Positions 51,530 through 60,730 are shown, counted from the first letter of the stretch. The stretch is 64,000 nucleotides of DNA from CAYLLN01 sp964384375 (GCA_964384375.1 CAYLLN010000023.1:20364-84363); one strand, 5' to 3'. Made by a program: numbers and translations. The notes: generated from the sequence alone by a model not told the origin.

Positions 51530-52882
51530 TTATTGCTTCCGCACGTCGTACACCAGCAGTTCGTCCTGGTCGCGGAGATAAAGCTTGCCGCCGGCGATCA
51601 CCGGGTGCGGCCAGCTTTCGCCGTTGTGGCTGGCGATCTTGAACTTCCCCTTCAGCTTGTACTGGCGCGGCGTCGCTTCGATCAGGGCCATTGTGCCGTC
51701 CTGATAGCGGAAGTAGAGGTGTCCGTCGGCATAGGCGATGGCTGCCGATCCGCCGCCGGGACCGCGACCGGGACGCCAGGCGTCTTTCCCCGTCTTGCCG
51801 TCGATGCAGAGCGGGAAGCCTTCGTTGTGCCCGTGGCCGCAATAGACGAAGCCGTCCTTTTGAATCATGCCGCCGTGGTGGTTTTGCATCTTGTTGGCGT
51901 CCAGGAAATAGATCTCCTGCACGTCGAAGCCGGTACGGGACTTGTTCAGCTTGATGAGCGCCGAACCGGTCCCGTAACCGCTCGAGCAGAAGACGTGATC
52001 GCCCGTGACGATCGGTGTGGGAATACTCGCCGTGCCGTTGGCCACGTCGGGATACGCCCAGAGGAGCTTGCCATCCTTTGCATCGACCCCGACGACCGCC
52101 TTGCCGACGAGCGTGACGTACTGCTTCACGCCCCCCGCGTTGCCGATGACGACCGACGAGTAGCCCGCGCCGTCGTGCCCCTTGTTGCCGAGTTGGTCCT
52201 TGGTGACGTTGGTCTTCCACAAAACTTCGCCCGTTTTCTTGTCGAGACCGGCGAGCAGCGACTCCTCATTGCCGGGTGTGCAAACAAGCAAGTCCCCATC
52301 AATCAGCGGCGACTCGCTGAAGCCCCAGCCGGGACGCCCATCGACGCCGAAATCGCGGCCGTAATTCTTCGACCAGACGAGTTCGCCATTCTCGGTTTTG
52401 CAGCAAAACAGATCGCCGCCGAGCGTCAAGCCAAAGATCAAATCGCCATCAACCGTCGGCGTGCAGTTCGGTCCGCCACCGCCGCCCACGTCGGTCTTCC
52501 AAATCTCCGAGCCATCCTCAACCTTCCGGGCGTGCAGCCAGGTTTTGCCCCCTTGCTCCCCCATCACAAAGATCTTGCCGCCGGCAATCGCCACGCTCCC
52601 AAAGCCGCCGCCGAGGTCCTTGGTTCGCCAAGCGAGCGGCGGGCCGTCCTTCGGCCACGAATCCAACAGGCCGGTTTCCAGCGAGATGCCGTCTCCGTTG
52701 GGGCCGCGCCAGCGGGACCATTCCCCCAGTTCGGCTTCCTTGGCGGCCAGATTGTCAGCGGCCGCCGCTTTCCCCTTTTTGGCCTTCGCCCGGCTGGTCT
52801 GAGCGTCAGCCGGGAGAAATGCCCATGCGCACAGAAGGGAGAAAGAAATCACGGCGGTCAGAACAGCGAATTTACGGTGCAT
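51530..52882 (-). CDS. Secreted PQQ-binding-like beta-propeller protein
   Basis: This 450-residue protein has a signal peptide (FAVLTAVISFSLLCAWAFLPADA) and PQQ-like propeller blades: WSRWRGPNGDGISLETGLL, PLAWRTKDLGGGFGSVAIAGGKIFVMGEQGG, VEDGSEIWKTDVG, VVGVDAKDGKLLWAY and LYLRDQDELLVYDV. It resembles planctomycete PQQ/BamB-like secreted proteins. No dehydrogenase catalytic residues can be identified. It is preceded by an 86-bp palindromic element. Confidence 0.82.
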   Translation of the reverse strand: MHRKFAVLTAVISFSLLCAWAFLPADAQTSRAKAKKGKAAAADNLAAKEAELGEWSRWRGPNGDGISLETGLLDSWPKDGPPLAWRTKDLGGGFGSVAIAGGKIFVMGEQGGKTWLHARKVEDGSEIWKTDVGGGGGPNCTPTVDGDLIFGLTLGGDLFCCKTENGELVWSKNYGRDFGVDGRPGWGFSESPLIDGDLLVCTPGNEESLLAGLDKKTGEVLWKTNVTKDQLGNKGHDGAGYSSVVIGNAGGVKQYVTLVGKAVVGVDAKDGKLLWAYPDVANGTASIPTPIVTGDHVFCSSGYGTGSALIKLNKSRTGFDVQEIYFLDANKMQNHHGGMIQKDGFVYCGHGHNEGFPLCIDGKTGKDAWRPGRGPGGGSAAIAYADGHLYFRYQDGTMALIEATPRQYKLKGKFKIASHNGESWPHPVIAGGKLYLRDQDELLVYDVRKQ

Positions 52883-52920
52883 GGAGCAAGATTCCGGTTC
52901 AAAAACTGGGGGGGATCGAT

Positions 52921-53006
52921 GGCGAGCGGGAGGCGTGAGCCTCCCGATGATTCGGCGTTTTTCTGATGATGCAACGCCATCGGGGTGCTAACGCTCTCCG
53001 CTCGCC
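52921..53006. repeat. 86-bp palindromic element upstream of the PQQ gene
   Basis: Terminal arms GGCGAGCGG and CCGCTCGCC and an inner hairpin CGGGAGGC-GTGA-GCCTCCCG. The start of a similar sequence (GGCGAGCGGA) appears at 63975-63984, near the end of the window. No gene is seen in 52883-53079. Confidence 0.6.
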
Positions 53007-53079
53007 AATTTACAGCGATTTAGCGCGTCCTGGCTATATGAAATGGCAGGCCAAGGCGACTGCGTTACGGCCCTCGAAG

Positions 53080-54228
53080 CTACTTCCCTGCCGGGCCAAT
53101 TTCCACCGGCAGGCGAAAGAACTCGATCGGAACGACGCCGTCCACCATATCAAACCGATCCACCTCGAATGGCCGGCCAATCCGGTTGCCGGCTGTGTCT
53201 TCGAGCGTCGTATCGATGACCAGTTCGTGCTTCCCGGCCGTCCAAGGCTGATCGGGGCGGAACTCCCACGAGCGCTCGTTCTTGCGGATCGTGATCTCAC
53301 CTAGCACACGCTTGCCGTCCTCCTCGACCGTGATCGTGCGGCCCAGTAAAGCATGGTCCAGCGGCCGGTCGAATTGCACGACCAGCGCCTCGCGCGTGCC
53401 GGTCTTGGGCGCGGCGACTTTCCACGCCTTGTGGTCGATCGCCGATTCGTTCATCGGCCCGGCAGTGAATTCCTTAACGAACTGCTGGGCCAGCGGCTGG
53501 CCGTCGGCGCCGTGCCACTTGGCATCGACGACAATCTTGTATTTCTTCCCCTCCTCCAGCACGGGGCCGAAGATCTCCCGCGGTTTCAGGCCCCGCTTCA
53601 CGCGACCCGGATCGAAGAGCAGCGTCACCCGGGTGGCTGAATTGTCCCACAGTTCCTCGCCAATTTCCAAAAACGCCCCCTCCACCGTCTTGCCGTCCTC
53701 GCCGATCAGCCGCACATGCTCGTACACTTCGCCGCGGCTCATCGGAGCCGAGAAGTGCAGATAGAACCGCAATTGGTTGTCCGGCAGTTCGGCGGCACTG
53801 GGATAGATCGCCGTCACCTTCGCCGGCTCGCCACGCGGAGGAGCGGGAATCTCGAATGCACGTTCGTAATGCGCGGGAGCGCCGGTGACGCTTAGAGCCG
53901 GAACAAACAAGTCGGCCCGATAGGCGAGACCTCCCTTGAACGGAAACCGGGGCGTGAAACGGAGCTTACTGTCCTTAATCTCGTACTTCCCGCCGACCGC
54001 CGGCTTGGTTAAATCGCTCTCGCGGCCCACACGAACGGAGAGAATCTCGACGAGCTTTTCATCCCCTTCCGTGAGCTTGGTGAGTGATTCGAGCAGCTTC
54101 GCGGGAAGTGCAACTTCGACGGCGATAATCGTCTTGTCCTTTTCAACGAGGTGAATTGGTGACTCGTCGGCGCTGGCCACGCCGGTAGTCGCGAGCATGG
54201 CGAGCAAAATGAGCAATCGGCGAAACAT
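53080..54228 (-). CDS. Secreted protein of unknown function
   Basis: This 382-residue protein has a signal peptide (FRRLLILLAMLATTGVASA, to about residue 19). It contains beta-rich repeated segments that may be Ig/SbsA-like domains (AIYPSAAELPDNQLRFYLHFSAPMSRGEVYEHVRLIGEDG and ALVVQFDRPLDHALLGRTITVEEDG). This pattern resembles C-terminal Ig-like domains of surface proteins. ATG 54228 is chosen; upstream in-frame codons to 54333 run through a dispersed repeat. Confidence 0.6.
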   Translation of the reverse strand: MFRRLLILLAMLATTGVASADESPIHLVEKDKTIIAVEVALPAKLLESLTKLTEGDEKLVEILSVRVGRESDLTKPAVGGKYEIKDSKLRFTPRFPFKGGLAYRADLFVPALSVTGAPAHYERAFEIPAPPRGEPAKVTAIYPSAAELPDNQLRFYLHFSAPMSRGEVYEHVRLIGEDGKTVEGAFLEIGEELWDNSATRVTLLFDPGRVKRGLKPREIFGPVLEEGKKYKIVVDAKWHGADGQPLAQQFVKEFTAGPMNESAIDHKAWKVAAPKTGTREALVVQFDRPLDHALLGRTITVEEDGKRVLGEITIRKNERSWEFRPDQPWTAGKHELVIDTTLEDTAGNRIGRPFEVDRFDMVDGVVPIEFFRLPVEIGPAGK

Positions 54229-54325
54229 GTGATCTCTCCGTCCGATCGAGCGCGATTCCGCCCTTACCACGAACAAGCCCCGGCCATGATGACCGGGGCT
54301 ATTCACTTTCGCTCCTTCGGAGCTA

Positions 54326-54351
54326 CGGCACACGGAGTGTGCCTACTACTT
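54326..54351. repeat. Dispersed palindrome GGCACACGGAGTGTGCC
   Basis: CGGCACACGGAGTGTGCC followed by TACTACTT is 25/26 identical to 3789-3814. It overlaps the stop codon of the next minus-strand gene. A second palindrome, GCTCCTTCGGAGC, lies just upstream at 54311. Confidence 0.75.
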
Positions 54352-55465
54352 ACGGCAGCGCCACCGTCTGCAGTGCAAAGCCGCTCCCTGGCTTGCCGAC
54401 CAGCACGATGGCATTCTTGTCATCCAGCTTATCAAGCTGCACGACATCCTTGAGGTCCGCGACCGTGTCGTACTTGATCCCCGCCGTGTTGCCGTCGCGC
54501 ACGGCTTCGGTCAGCGGTTCTTGCTTGTCGAGCGTGTCGGTCGTGATCTTCATCACGCCGCGCGAGCTGTTCGCCAGGAGCAGGAACTGCTTGCCGTCCT
54601 TTTCATACACGATCATGTCCAGCGGCTGGTTCCGGTTCCCCAACTCGGCGACCGTCTTGCCGCGGATCTTCTCGCCTGGCTTGAGCGAATTGACCGGGAA
54701 TGCGACGAGCGGCGTGCAGGTGTAAGCGGCCAGGAGTTGCGGCTCGCCACCGACGTTGAACGGCACAAACGTCCGGACTGGCGAGCGCGTTTCGAGCGCC
54801 GCGCCGTGGGCCGTGTGCACGATTTCCACGCTCGTCCCCGTGTCGGCACTCTTGAACGGAAACGCGATCGCGCGGAGCTTGCTGGCAAATTCTTCGTTCG
54901 ACAGGCCGGCGATGTAGAGCTTACCATCGACGAATGCGAGGTCGGTGATTGCCTGAGTCCGCATCGACCCGCCCCGTTTGTCCTTCGCTTCCGCACTCGG
55001 GACATTCGTGAGCGAAACCTTTGCAAACGGCACCTTGTCGAGGGCCAGTTCCGAGATCTTGCCCGACCCATCGACGCGGACGATCGCCGCTGCCGCATCC
55101 GGCCCCTTGCCGCGAGCGACGCTCAGGTACGCGATCCCCGTTCCCGGCTCGACGGCCACATCGTTGATGCTGATGTCAGCTGCTTCGGTACCGAGCGCCG
55201 CGGCGACTTTACCGTCAGCCCCTTCGAGCTTGAAGCCCTGCCCAATCGCCGCCTTCGGAGCTTCGCCGACACCGATCGCGAAGATCGCAGCCCCCTGCGT
55301 ATCGCCGACGAACAGCACCCCCTTCGGCCCGAAGGCGAGCGGGCCGGCACTCTTCAGATCGGGCTTGCCGTTTTCGGTCAAACCGTTGGCCGCATCGGCC
55401 CCGATGGCAACTCCGCCGGCGACGAGCAGTGCCGCCAGGCTCACGAGCGAGAACAGACGAGACAT
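54350..55465 (-). CDS. Secreted beta-propeller-like protein
   Basis: This 371-residue protein has a signal peptide (SLVSLAALLVAGGVAIGADA). The remainder suggests an NHL/YVTN-type beta propeller: GPLAFGPKGVLFVGDTQGAAIFAIGVG, ISINDVAVEPGTGIAYLSVARG, AITDLAFVDGKLYIAGLSNEEF and KQFLLLANSSRGVMKI. ATG 55465 gives a normal signal; the upstream frame to 55528 does not. It lies 121 bases upstream of the gene at 53080, same strand. Confidence 0.6.
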   Translation of the reverse strand: MSRLFSLVSLAALLVAGGVAIGADAANGLTENGKPDLKSAGPLAFGPKGVLFVGDTQGAAIFAIGVGEAPKAAIGQGFKLEGADGKVAAALGTEAADISINDVAVEPGTGIAYLSVARGKGPDAAAAIVRVDGSGKISELALDKVPFAKVSLTNVPSAEAKDKRGGSMRTQAITDLAFVDGKLYIAGLSNEEFASKLRAIAFPFKSADTGTSVEIVHTAHGAALETRSPVRTFVPFNVGGEPQLLAAYTCTPLVAFPVNSLKPGEKIRGKTVAELGNRNQPLDMIVYEKDGKQFLLLANSSRGVMKITTDTLDKQEPLTEAVRDGNTAGIKYDTVADLKDVVQLDKLDDKNAIVLVGKPGSGFALQTVALP

Positions 55466-55650
55466 TGTGTTACCCCTGTGGTACGAGAACGAAGAAACCA
55501 CTTCGTGGAAAAGGCGGCCCGCGGCCAAACTTGCCAGCCGCGGGCCGCACCTTCCCCCCTGTCCCCAAGCGACCCCAAGCGATGCTCTAATCGCCCTAGA
55601 CGATACCGCGCCGCTGGGCGCATTTCACCACCCCGCGCCCGAAGTGTCGC

Positions 55651-55691
55651 CGTTCGCTCCGCGAACGGACGTGCTTTCACGGAGTGAAAGC
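55651..55691. repeat. Two adjacent palindromes upstream of the kinase gene
   Basis: CGTTCGCTCCGCGAACG at 55651-55667 and GCTTTCAC...GTGAAAGC at 55673-55691 form consecutive hairpins ahead of the divergent gene pair. They look like a dispersed planctomycete intergenic repeat rather than a terminator. Confidence 0.55.
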
Positions 55692-55720
55692 CGACATTCT
55701 TCCCAACTGAACCACTCCCC

Positions 55721-56788
55721 GTGATTTCCCAAGTCCGCCTCGAGCACGTCCTCCGCACGCTTCCACGCCTCACGATTGGTCTCGTCGGCGACCTGTTTCT
55801 CGATCGCTACCTGGAGCTGATCCCCGGCAGCCGGGAGATGTCGATCGAAACGGGTCTGGAGGCGTATCAGATCGATAGGGTCCGCAATTCTCCGGGGGCG
55901 CTCGGCACGGTGCTCAACAATCTGGCGGCACTCGGGGCCGGGCTGCTCGTGCCGGTGAGCGTGATCGGCGACGACGGGCACGGCTACGATTTGGTGAAGG
56001 AACTCCGCAAGCTGCCGGTCGATCCGCAGCACGTGATTGCCGCTGCAAACCGGCTGACGCCAACGTACACGAAGCCGATGCGGGCAGATACTTCCAATCA
56101 GTGGCACGAACTGAACCGCCTCGATCTCCGCACACGGACTCCGCTTTCGCCAGAAGTCACTGCCGACCTGTGCCGCCGCGTCGAACAGGTCTTCCGCACG
56201 TCCGATGGGCTGATCGTTCTCGATCAACTGGTCGATGAAGACTGCGGCGTGGTCAACTCTGCCGTACGCGACACGCTCGTTCGCCTGGCTGCCGAGAATC
56301 CGGCGAAGCTCATCTACGTCGATAGCCGGCGGTTCCTGGGCAAGTTCGCAGCGGCAACGCTTAAGGGAAACCGTTCGGAAGTGCTGGGCGCCATACCAAC
56401 CCGAAGCGCAAGCGAGGGAAGCTCCAGCTTGGAAGCCCGACGCGTCAGCGAGGGACAACCCTCCGTCGAATCCGCCCTCGCCGATCTCTCCCGCCACACC
56501 TCCCGCCCCGCCTTCTGCACGATGGGCGAATCTGGCATCCTCGTCGCTCGCTCCGGCCACGAACCAGCGCTCGTCCCCGGTTATCCTGCCACCGGCCCCG
56601 TCGATATCGTCGGCGCGGGCGACTCGGCCACCAGCGGCATCGTCAGTGCACTCCTGGCCGGCTGCAATGAACTCGAAGCTGCTGCCGTAGGCAACCTCGT
56701 TGCCTCGATTACCGTGCAGCAACTTGGCACGACCGGCACCGCCTCACCGCAGCAGGTACTGGAACGTTTTCGCGAAGTGCAGCGATAG
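55721..56788 (+). CDS. PfkB-family sugar kinase (RfaE1/HldE-like)
   Basis: This 355-residue kinase starts at GTG 55721. PfkB/ribokinase-fold signatures are an N-terminal IGLVGDLFLDRYL, GALGTVLNNLAALGAG (substrate side) and a C-terminal GPVDIVGAGDSATSGIVSAL with the catalytic Asp of GAGD. The order resembles the RfaE1 (heptose-phosphate kinase) domain of HldE, though the substrate is not certain. An in-frame insert of about 23 residues (TRSASEG...ARRVSEG, near 226-247) is encoded by two dispersed repeats (56398-56455). It probably forms a surface loop. Confidence 0.78.
   Translation: MISQVRLEHVLRTLPRLTIGLVGDLFLDRYLELIPGSREMSIETGLEAYQIDRVRNSPGALGTVLNNLAALGAGLLVPVSVIGDDGHGYDLVKELRKLPVDPQHVIAAANRLTPTYTKPMRADTSNQWHELNRLDLRTRTPLSPEVTADLCRRVEQVFRTSDGLIVLDQLVDEDCGVVNSAVRDTLVRLAAENPAKLIYVDSRRFLGKFAAATLKGNRSEVLGAIPTRSASEGSSSLEARRVSEGQPSVESALADLSRHTSRPAFCTMGESGILVARSGHEPALVPGYPATGPVDIVGAGDSATSGIVSALLAGCNELEAAAVGNLVASITVQQLGTTGTASPQQVLERFREVQR
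56398..56455. repeat. Two dispersed repeats in frame in the kinase gene
   Basis: The segment contains two copies of a GCGAGGGA-ended repeat. The second (56433-56455) is identical over 23 bases to the non-coding copy at 28754-28776 (core GACGCGTCAGCGAGGGA). They are translated as TRSASEG and ARRVSEG. Confidence 0.85.
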
Positions 56789-56830
56789 CCGCACTCTCCG
56801 TCCCAAGCGGAGCTTGGGAACAAGGAATGG

Positions 56831-58057
56831 CTACTTCCCTGCCTGTAATTCCCCCGCTACCCGCTCCGCCTCTCTCATCACCCGCAGGATGTTGCCGCTC
56901 ATCAGCTTGCCGATCTCCTCGGCCGTCCAGCCGCGGTTGAGCAGTTCTTGCGTGATCAGCGGGTAGGTCGAAACGTCCTCGAGTTGGGCTGGCACTTTCG
57001 TAATGCCGTCGTAGTCGCTGCCGATGCCGACGTGATCCTTGCCGGCGATTTTGGCGATGTGCTCGATGTGATCGACCACGTCGTGGATCGTGCCGGCAGG
57101 ATAGGGGTTCTGGGCCTCCCATCGCTTCCGTTCGCGGAGGTAGTCCTCCTCCTTCGGGAACTTGGCCCGCAGCTCGCGAGTTTTGTCGAACATCTTGGCC
57201 ATGATCTCGGCACTCTTGGGCACGACGAAGCCGGGGAAGAAGTTGACCATCACCACGCCGCCGTTTTCCTTGACGAGGAGCAGAATGTCGTCGGGGACGT
57301 TCCGTGGATGCTTGGCGATCGCGCGGGCCGAGCTGTGCGAATAGATGATCGGAGCTTTGCTGATTCGCAAAGTGTCGCGCATCGTTTCGTCCGACACGTG
57401 CGAGAGATCGACGAGCATTCCCAGGCGGTTCATTTCGTGGACGATTTCTTCGCCGAACGGCGAGAGCCCCTCGCTCTTCCCCGTGTCGGTTGCCGAGTCG
57501 GCCCAGGCGAGCGTGTCGCTGTGGGTGAGCGTCATGTATCCCGCGCCAAGCTTATGCAGCCGGCGGAGGTTTTCAATCGAGTCCTCGATGCAGTGCCCTC
57601 CTTCGACGCCGATCAGGCTGGCGATCTTGCCGCTCTTCTGAATCCGCTCGACGTCGGCTGCCGTCCGGGCCTGCTCGAAGGTTTCGGGATACCGCCGCAG
57701 CATTTCCTGCACTAACTCGATCTGCTCCAGCGTCTGCCGCAGAGATTCACCCCGTTTGGCCGTTTCGGCCGGGACATAGACGCTCCAGTACTGCGCCCCG
57801 ACGTTCCCCGTCTTCAGACGCGGAATGTCGGTGTGCATCGCCGGCTGCGGTTGGCGGATATCCCGTTTGTCGAACGAACTTCCGGCCTTCGTCCGCAGCT
57901 CCCAGGGGAGGTCGTTATGACCATCAAAGACGAACGTGGCGGCATGGACGCGACGCCCTTCGTCAGTGAGTTCGACCAGCGGGCGGGCGGTTTGGGCGGA
58001 GGCTCGCGACGCGACAGCGATCAGGATCAGTCCAACAAACCATCGTAGATGCGACAT
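56831..58057 (-). CDS. Secreted M19 dipeptidase (renal dipeptidase family)
   Basis: This 408-residue peptidase has a signal peptide (WFVGLILIAVASRASA). M19 metal-site motifs are visible: FDGHNDLPW, a Glu in GVEGGH, DLSHVS, YSHSSARA and GIGSDYDG. These match membrane dipeptidases that cleave dipeptides with a binuclear zinc site. It is full length. No clear operon partner is adjacent. Confidence 0.92.
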   Translation of the reverse strand: MSHLRWFVGLILIAVASRASAQTARPLVELTDEGRRVHAATFVFDGHNDLPWELRTKAGSSFDKRDIRQPQPAMHTDIPRLKTGNVGAQYWSVYVPAETAKRGESLRQTLEQIELVQEMLRRYPETFEQARTAADVERIQKSGKIASLIGVEGGHCIEDSIENLRRLHKLGAGYMTLTHSDTLAWADSATDTGKSEGLSPFGEEIVHEMNRLGMLVDLSHVSDETMRDTLRISKAPIIYSHSSARAIAKHPRNVPDDILLLVKENGGVVMVNFFPGFVVPKSAEIMAKMFDKTRELRAKFPKEEDYLRERKRWEAQNPYPAGTIHDVVDHIEHIAKIAGKDHVGIGSDYDGITKVPAQLEDVSTYPLITQELLNRGWTAEEIGKLMSGNILRVMREAERVAGELQAGK

Positions 58058-58169
58058 AGTGATCTCCTCGGTATGCTGAGCGTAGCTTTGGTCGCGTGCC
58101 TAAACAACTCGACCCACATCCGATCCCGAATTGTCGCGAATGCGATTGCTCCCTGTTCAAGGCTACGCC

Positions 58170-58799
58170 ATGCATCTCCGCCTTGTTGTAGGTTTCGCAC
58201 TGCTCGTCGCCGCCGGCTGCGAGCCATCGGGTTCTGCACCTCCTGCCGGAATCGTGAGCGAGCCAGCGAAAGCACCGGGAGGGAACGGTCCACCACCACC
58301 TCCGCCGCCCGGTGGAGAGAAAGCAAACACATCTGCCGAGAACACGAGCAAGTCGGACGAAATCGCCGAGCACCTCGATCCGGGAGTCGCAGGCGACCTC
58401 GCGATGGCAGCCGTACCGCCCGATGCGAAGGCGTTCCTGCGCGTGTCAGGCGATCTCTACAAGACGTTCGCCACGATCACCGACGGCGCATCGGCAAATG
58501 CAGCTGCTCCCAGAATTCGCCAGTGCAACGCCGAAATGAAGGCCTTGTTTCCCGGCTTCAAGCGGTTTATGGCGACCGCACCCGACGCGCAGGTGGAACT
58601 GGTGATGCGCCAGCAGATGACGGATCAGATGGCTGCTGTGGGAGAACGGAGTCTCAGCGAACTCGTGGATCTCGCCAAGGAGCCCGGCAACGAAGAATTC
58701 CGCGCCGCCTACATCGAGCACTTGATCGTCCTGCGCGACGACGGCACTAGCGGCACGCGGCGCGGTGCGGAAAGGGAACTGGCCAAACTGCAGCAGTAA
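58170..58799 (+). CDS. Putative lipoprotein
   Basis: This 209-residue protein has the lipobox LVAAGC after MHLRLVVGFAL, then a proline-rich linker (PPPPPPPGGE) and a helical domain (QVELVMRQQMTDQMAAVGERSLSELVDLAKEPGNEEF). ATG 58170 gives a normal lipoprotein signal; ATG 58140 would be ten codons longer. I recognise no family. It converges with the DUF1501 gene at 58815. Confidence 0.55.
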   Translation: MHLRLVVGFALLVAAGCEPSGSAPPAGIVSEPAKAPGGNGPPPPPPPGGEKANTSAENTSKSDEIAEHLDPGVAGDLAMAAVPPDAKAFLRVSGDLYKTFATITDGASANAAAPRIRQCNAEMKALFPGFKRFMATAPDAQVELVMRQQMTDQMAAVGERSLSELVDLAKEPGNEEFRAAYIEHLIVLRDDGTSGTRRGAERELAKLQQ

Positions 58800-58814
58800 C
58801 CAGCCTGGCCTTGG

Positions 58815-60191
58815 TTAGCTGCCGACGCCCGTGTACAGCGGCGTCATCACGTTGCCGTTGAGCAAGTGATGCACTCGGCCGAGCGGATCGGTCACCGTCG
58901 CGTCGTGTGGCACACCGAGGGCATCGTAAATCGTCGTGCAGACATCCGCTGGCGTCCACGGTTGCGAAAGCGGATAGGCGGCCTTGGCATCGGTCTGTCC
59001 GACAACTTGCCCGCCGCGAACGCCCGCCCCCGCGAAGAGCGCGGAATAGGCCCACGCCCAGTGATCGCGGCCGGCAATCTTCTCTCCCGGGAGCGTTGAG
59101 ATGCGCGGGGTGCGGCCAAACTCGCCCATCACCACGACGAGCGTCTCGTCCAATTTACCGCTGGCCGCCAAATCGTCGGTCAGGGCCAAGAGTCCCTGAT
59201 CGAGTTGCGGCAGGAGCGTGTTCTTCAGCCGGCCCCAATTATCGACGTGCGTGTCCCAGGTCTGCACGATCCCCATCGCGGCCTGCACCACGGGAACACC
59301 CGCCTCAACGAGCCGCCGGGCGAGCAGCAGCGACTGGCCGAACTTGTTGCGGCCGTAACGGTCGCGGACGGCATCGGATTCCTGGCCGATCTCAAACGCC
59401 TGCGTCATGCGGGCGCTGGTGAGCAGCGAGAACGCCACTTCCTGCTGCTCGCCGAGCGATGCCGGGCGGCCGCTGGCGGAAAGCGACGAGCCGCCGTTCA
59501 GTGCGTCCAGCAGCTCGCGCCGTGACGAAAGCCGCGGCACGCTCATACCGTCAGGCAGCAGGAGCGCATCGACCTTGAAATCCGCCTGGCTCGGATCGCG
59601 GTTGATCTGCCACGGATCGTGCTTGGGGCCGAGAAAGCCGGCATGTTGTCCCGGCCAGGTGAGCGGCCCTTCGATGTAATAGTTGGGAAGCGACACACCC
59701 GACGGAATGCCGCCCGTGCCAGGGCGAACGAAATCAAGGGCCGAGGCCAGATTCGGGAAATCGTTGCGCGATTCGACGCGATCGAGATCCGTTCCGCCGC
59801 GCGGCAGCGGTGTGGGCCGCCCAGTCAGTGCGACATGCGTGGCGAGCAGATGGTTGTGTTCTGGGTGAGCCAGCGAACGAACGATCGACCAGCGGCTGAG
59901 TTGCTGGGCGAGCTTCGGCAGGTGCTCGCAAATTTTCACGCCAGGAACTGCCGTGTCGATCGCGGAGAACTCGCCGCGCACTTCAGCCGGTGCGTCGGGC
60001 TTCGGATCGAGCATGTCGAGCTGGCTCGGGCCGCCGCTCAACAGGACGAGGATTACCGACTTGGCCCGCGCGATTGGTGTCGCTGCTAGTGCCGGCGAGC
60101 CGGCCACCACTGGCAACATTGAGCCCACGACGCCTCCAGCGCTCACCTGCAAAAACCGACGACGATCGAGTCGATAGCGAGGCTGCGTCAT
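58815..60191 (-). CDS. DUF1501 family secreted protein, without PSCyt partner
   Basis: This 458-residue protein has a canonical twin-arginine signal (DRRRFLQVSAGGVVGSML). DUF1501 motifs are SVILVLLSGGPSQLDMLDPKP, SLAHPEHNHLLATHVALTG, VVMGEFGRTPRI and GRDHWAWAYSALFAG. No PSCyt/DUF1553 gene is next to it. It is the fourth DUF1501 gene of the window and closer to 44556 than to 20964 in the GRDHW motif. Confidence 0.87.
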   Translation of the reverse strand: MTQPRYRLDRRRFLQVSAGGVVGSMLPVVAGSPALAATPIARAKSVILVLLSGGPSQLDMLDPKPDAPAEVRGEFSAIDTAVPGVKICEHLPKLAQQLSRWSIVRSLAHPEHNHLLATHVALTGRPTPLPRGGTDLDRVESRNDFPNLASALDFVRPGTGGIPSGVSLPNYYIEGPLTWPGQHAGFLGPKHDPWQINRDPSQADFKVDALLLPDGMSVPRLSSRRELLDALNGGSSLSASGRPASLGEQQEVAFSLLTSARMTQAFEIGQESDAVRDRYGRNKFGQSLLLARRLVEAGVPVVQAAMGIVQTWDTHVDNWGRLKNTLLPQLDQGLLALTDDLAASGKLDETLVVVMGEFGRTPRISTLPGEKIAGRDHWAWAYSALFAGAGVRGGQVVGQTDAKAAYPLSQPWTPADVCTTIYDALGVPHDATVTDPLGRVHHLLNGNVMTPLYTGVGS

Positions 60192-60383
60192 GCAAGCGGC
60201 CTTTCAGGTGGGATGGTCAGGCGGGGCGAGGCGGGCCAAAGGCGGGAACGCCATTATACGATCGACTGCCAGGAGTGCCACACTGGAATGCCGGCAGCGT
60301 TTGAACGCAGTCAGTCGCAGGGAGCGGCAAGACTTTCGTCGATCGCCACCTTTTGCGCGGGTTTTTTAGCATTGCTCGTCGAG

Positions 60384-60412
60384 TTGACCGCGCGTAGAAA
60401 TCCCGGTATGCT
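60384..60412 (+). promoter_or_regulatory. Candidate sigma-70 promoter for the small protein at 60491
   Basis: TTGACC, 17 bases, TATGCT. Spacing is ideal and it lies 80-105 bases before the start codon. Confidence 0.55.
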
Positions 60413-60490
60413 GCTTGGTTTGCTACAAATCGAAAAGATCGACCGAATCACTCCGATCGACTGAATCACAGGGAATTTGGGAGTTACGAC

Positions 60491-60682
60491 ATGGGCGGCA
60501 TCATCCAGCGGCACCGCGAACTGCGCCGGCGGCGGCATCGCAAGAAGAAGATGACAATCCTCAAGCGCCGCGCGGCCAAGGCCACGACGTCGGAAAAGGT
60601 GATCATCGCGAACAAGATTCGTCGCCTCACACCCGGCGCGGAAGTGATTATTGCGACGCTAGGTCTGGAAGAGCGGAAGTAG
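60491..60682 (+). CDS. Small basic DUF6800-like protein
   Basis: This 63-residue protein is highly basic in its first half (RHRELRRRRHRKKKMTILKRR), followed by a helix-rich part (TSEKVIIANKIRRLTPGAEVIIATLGLEER). The pattern fits the planctomycete DUF6800 family as I recall it. The Arg/Lys-rich block suggests nucleic acid or ribosome binding, which is inference. A good promoter precedes it. Confidence 0.7.
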   Translation: MGGIIQRHRELRRRRHRKKKMTILKRRAAKATTSEKVIIANKIRRLTPGAEVIIATLGLEERK

Positions 60683-60703
60683 GTTCCGACTGTCGCGACA
60701 CTT

Positions 60704-60726
60704 GATCCCGACCGGCAGGCGGGATC
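60704..60726. repeat. Palindrome GATCCCG...CGGGATC
   Basis: Seven-bp arms flank a nine-base loop, between the convergent DUF6800-like and enoyl-CoA hydratase genes. It resembles the palindrome at 28676. Confidence 0.55.
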
Positions 60727-60730
60727 TACA

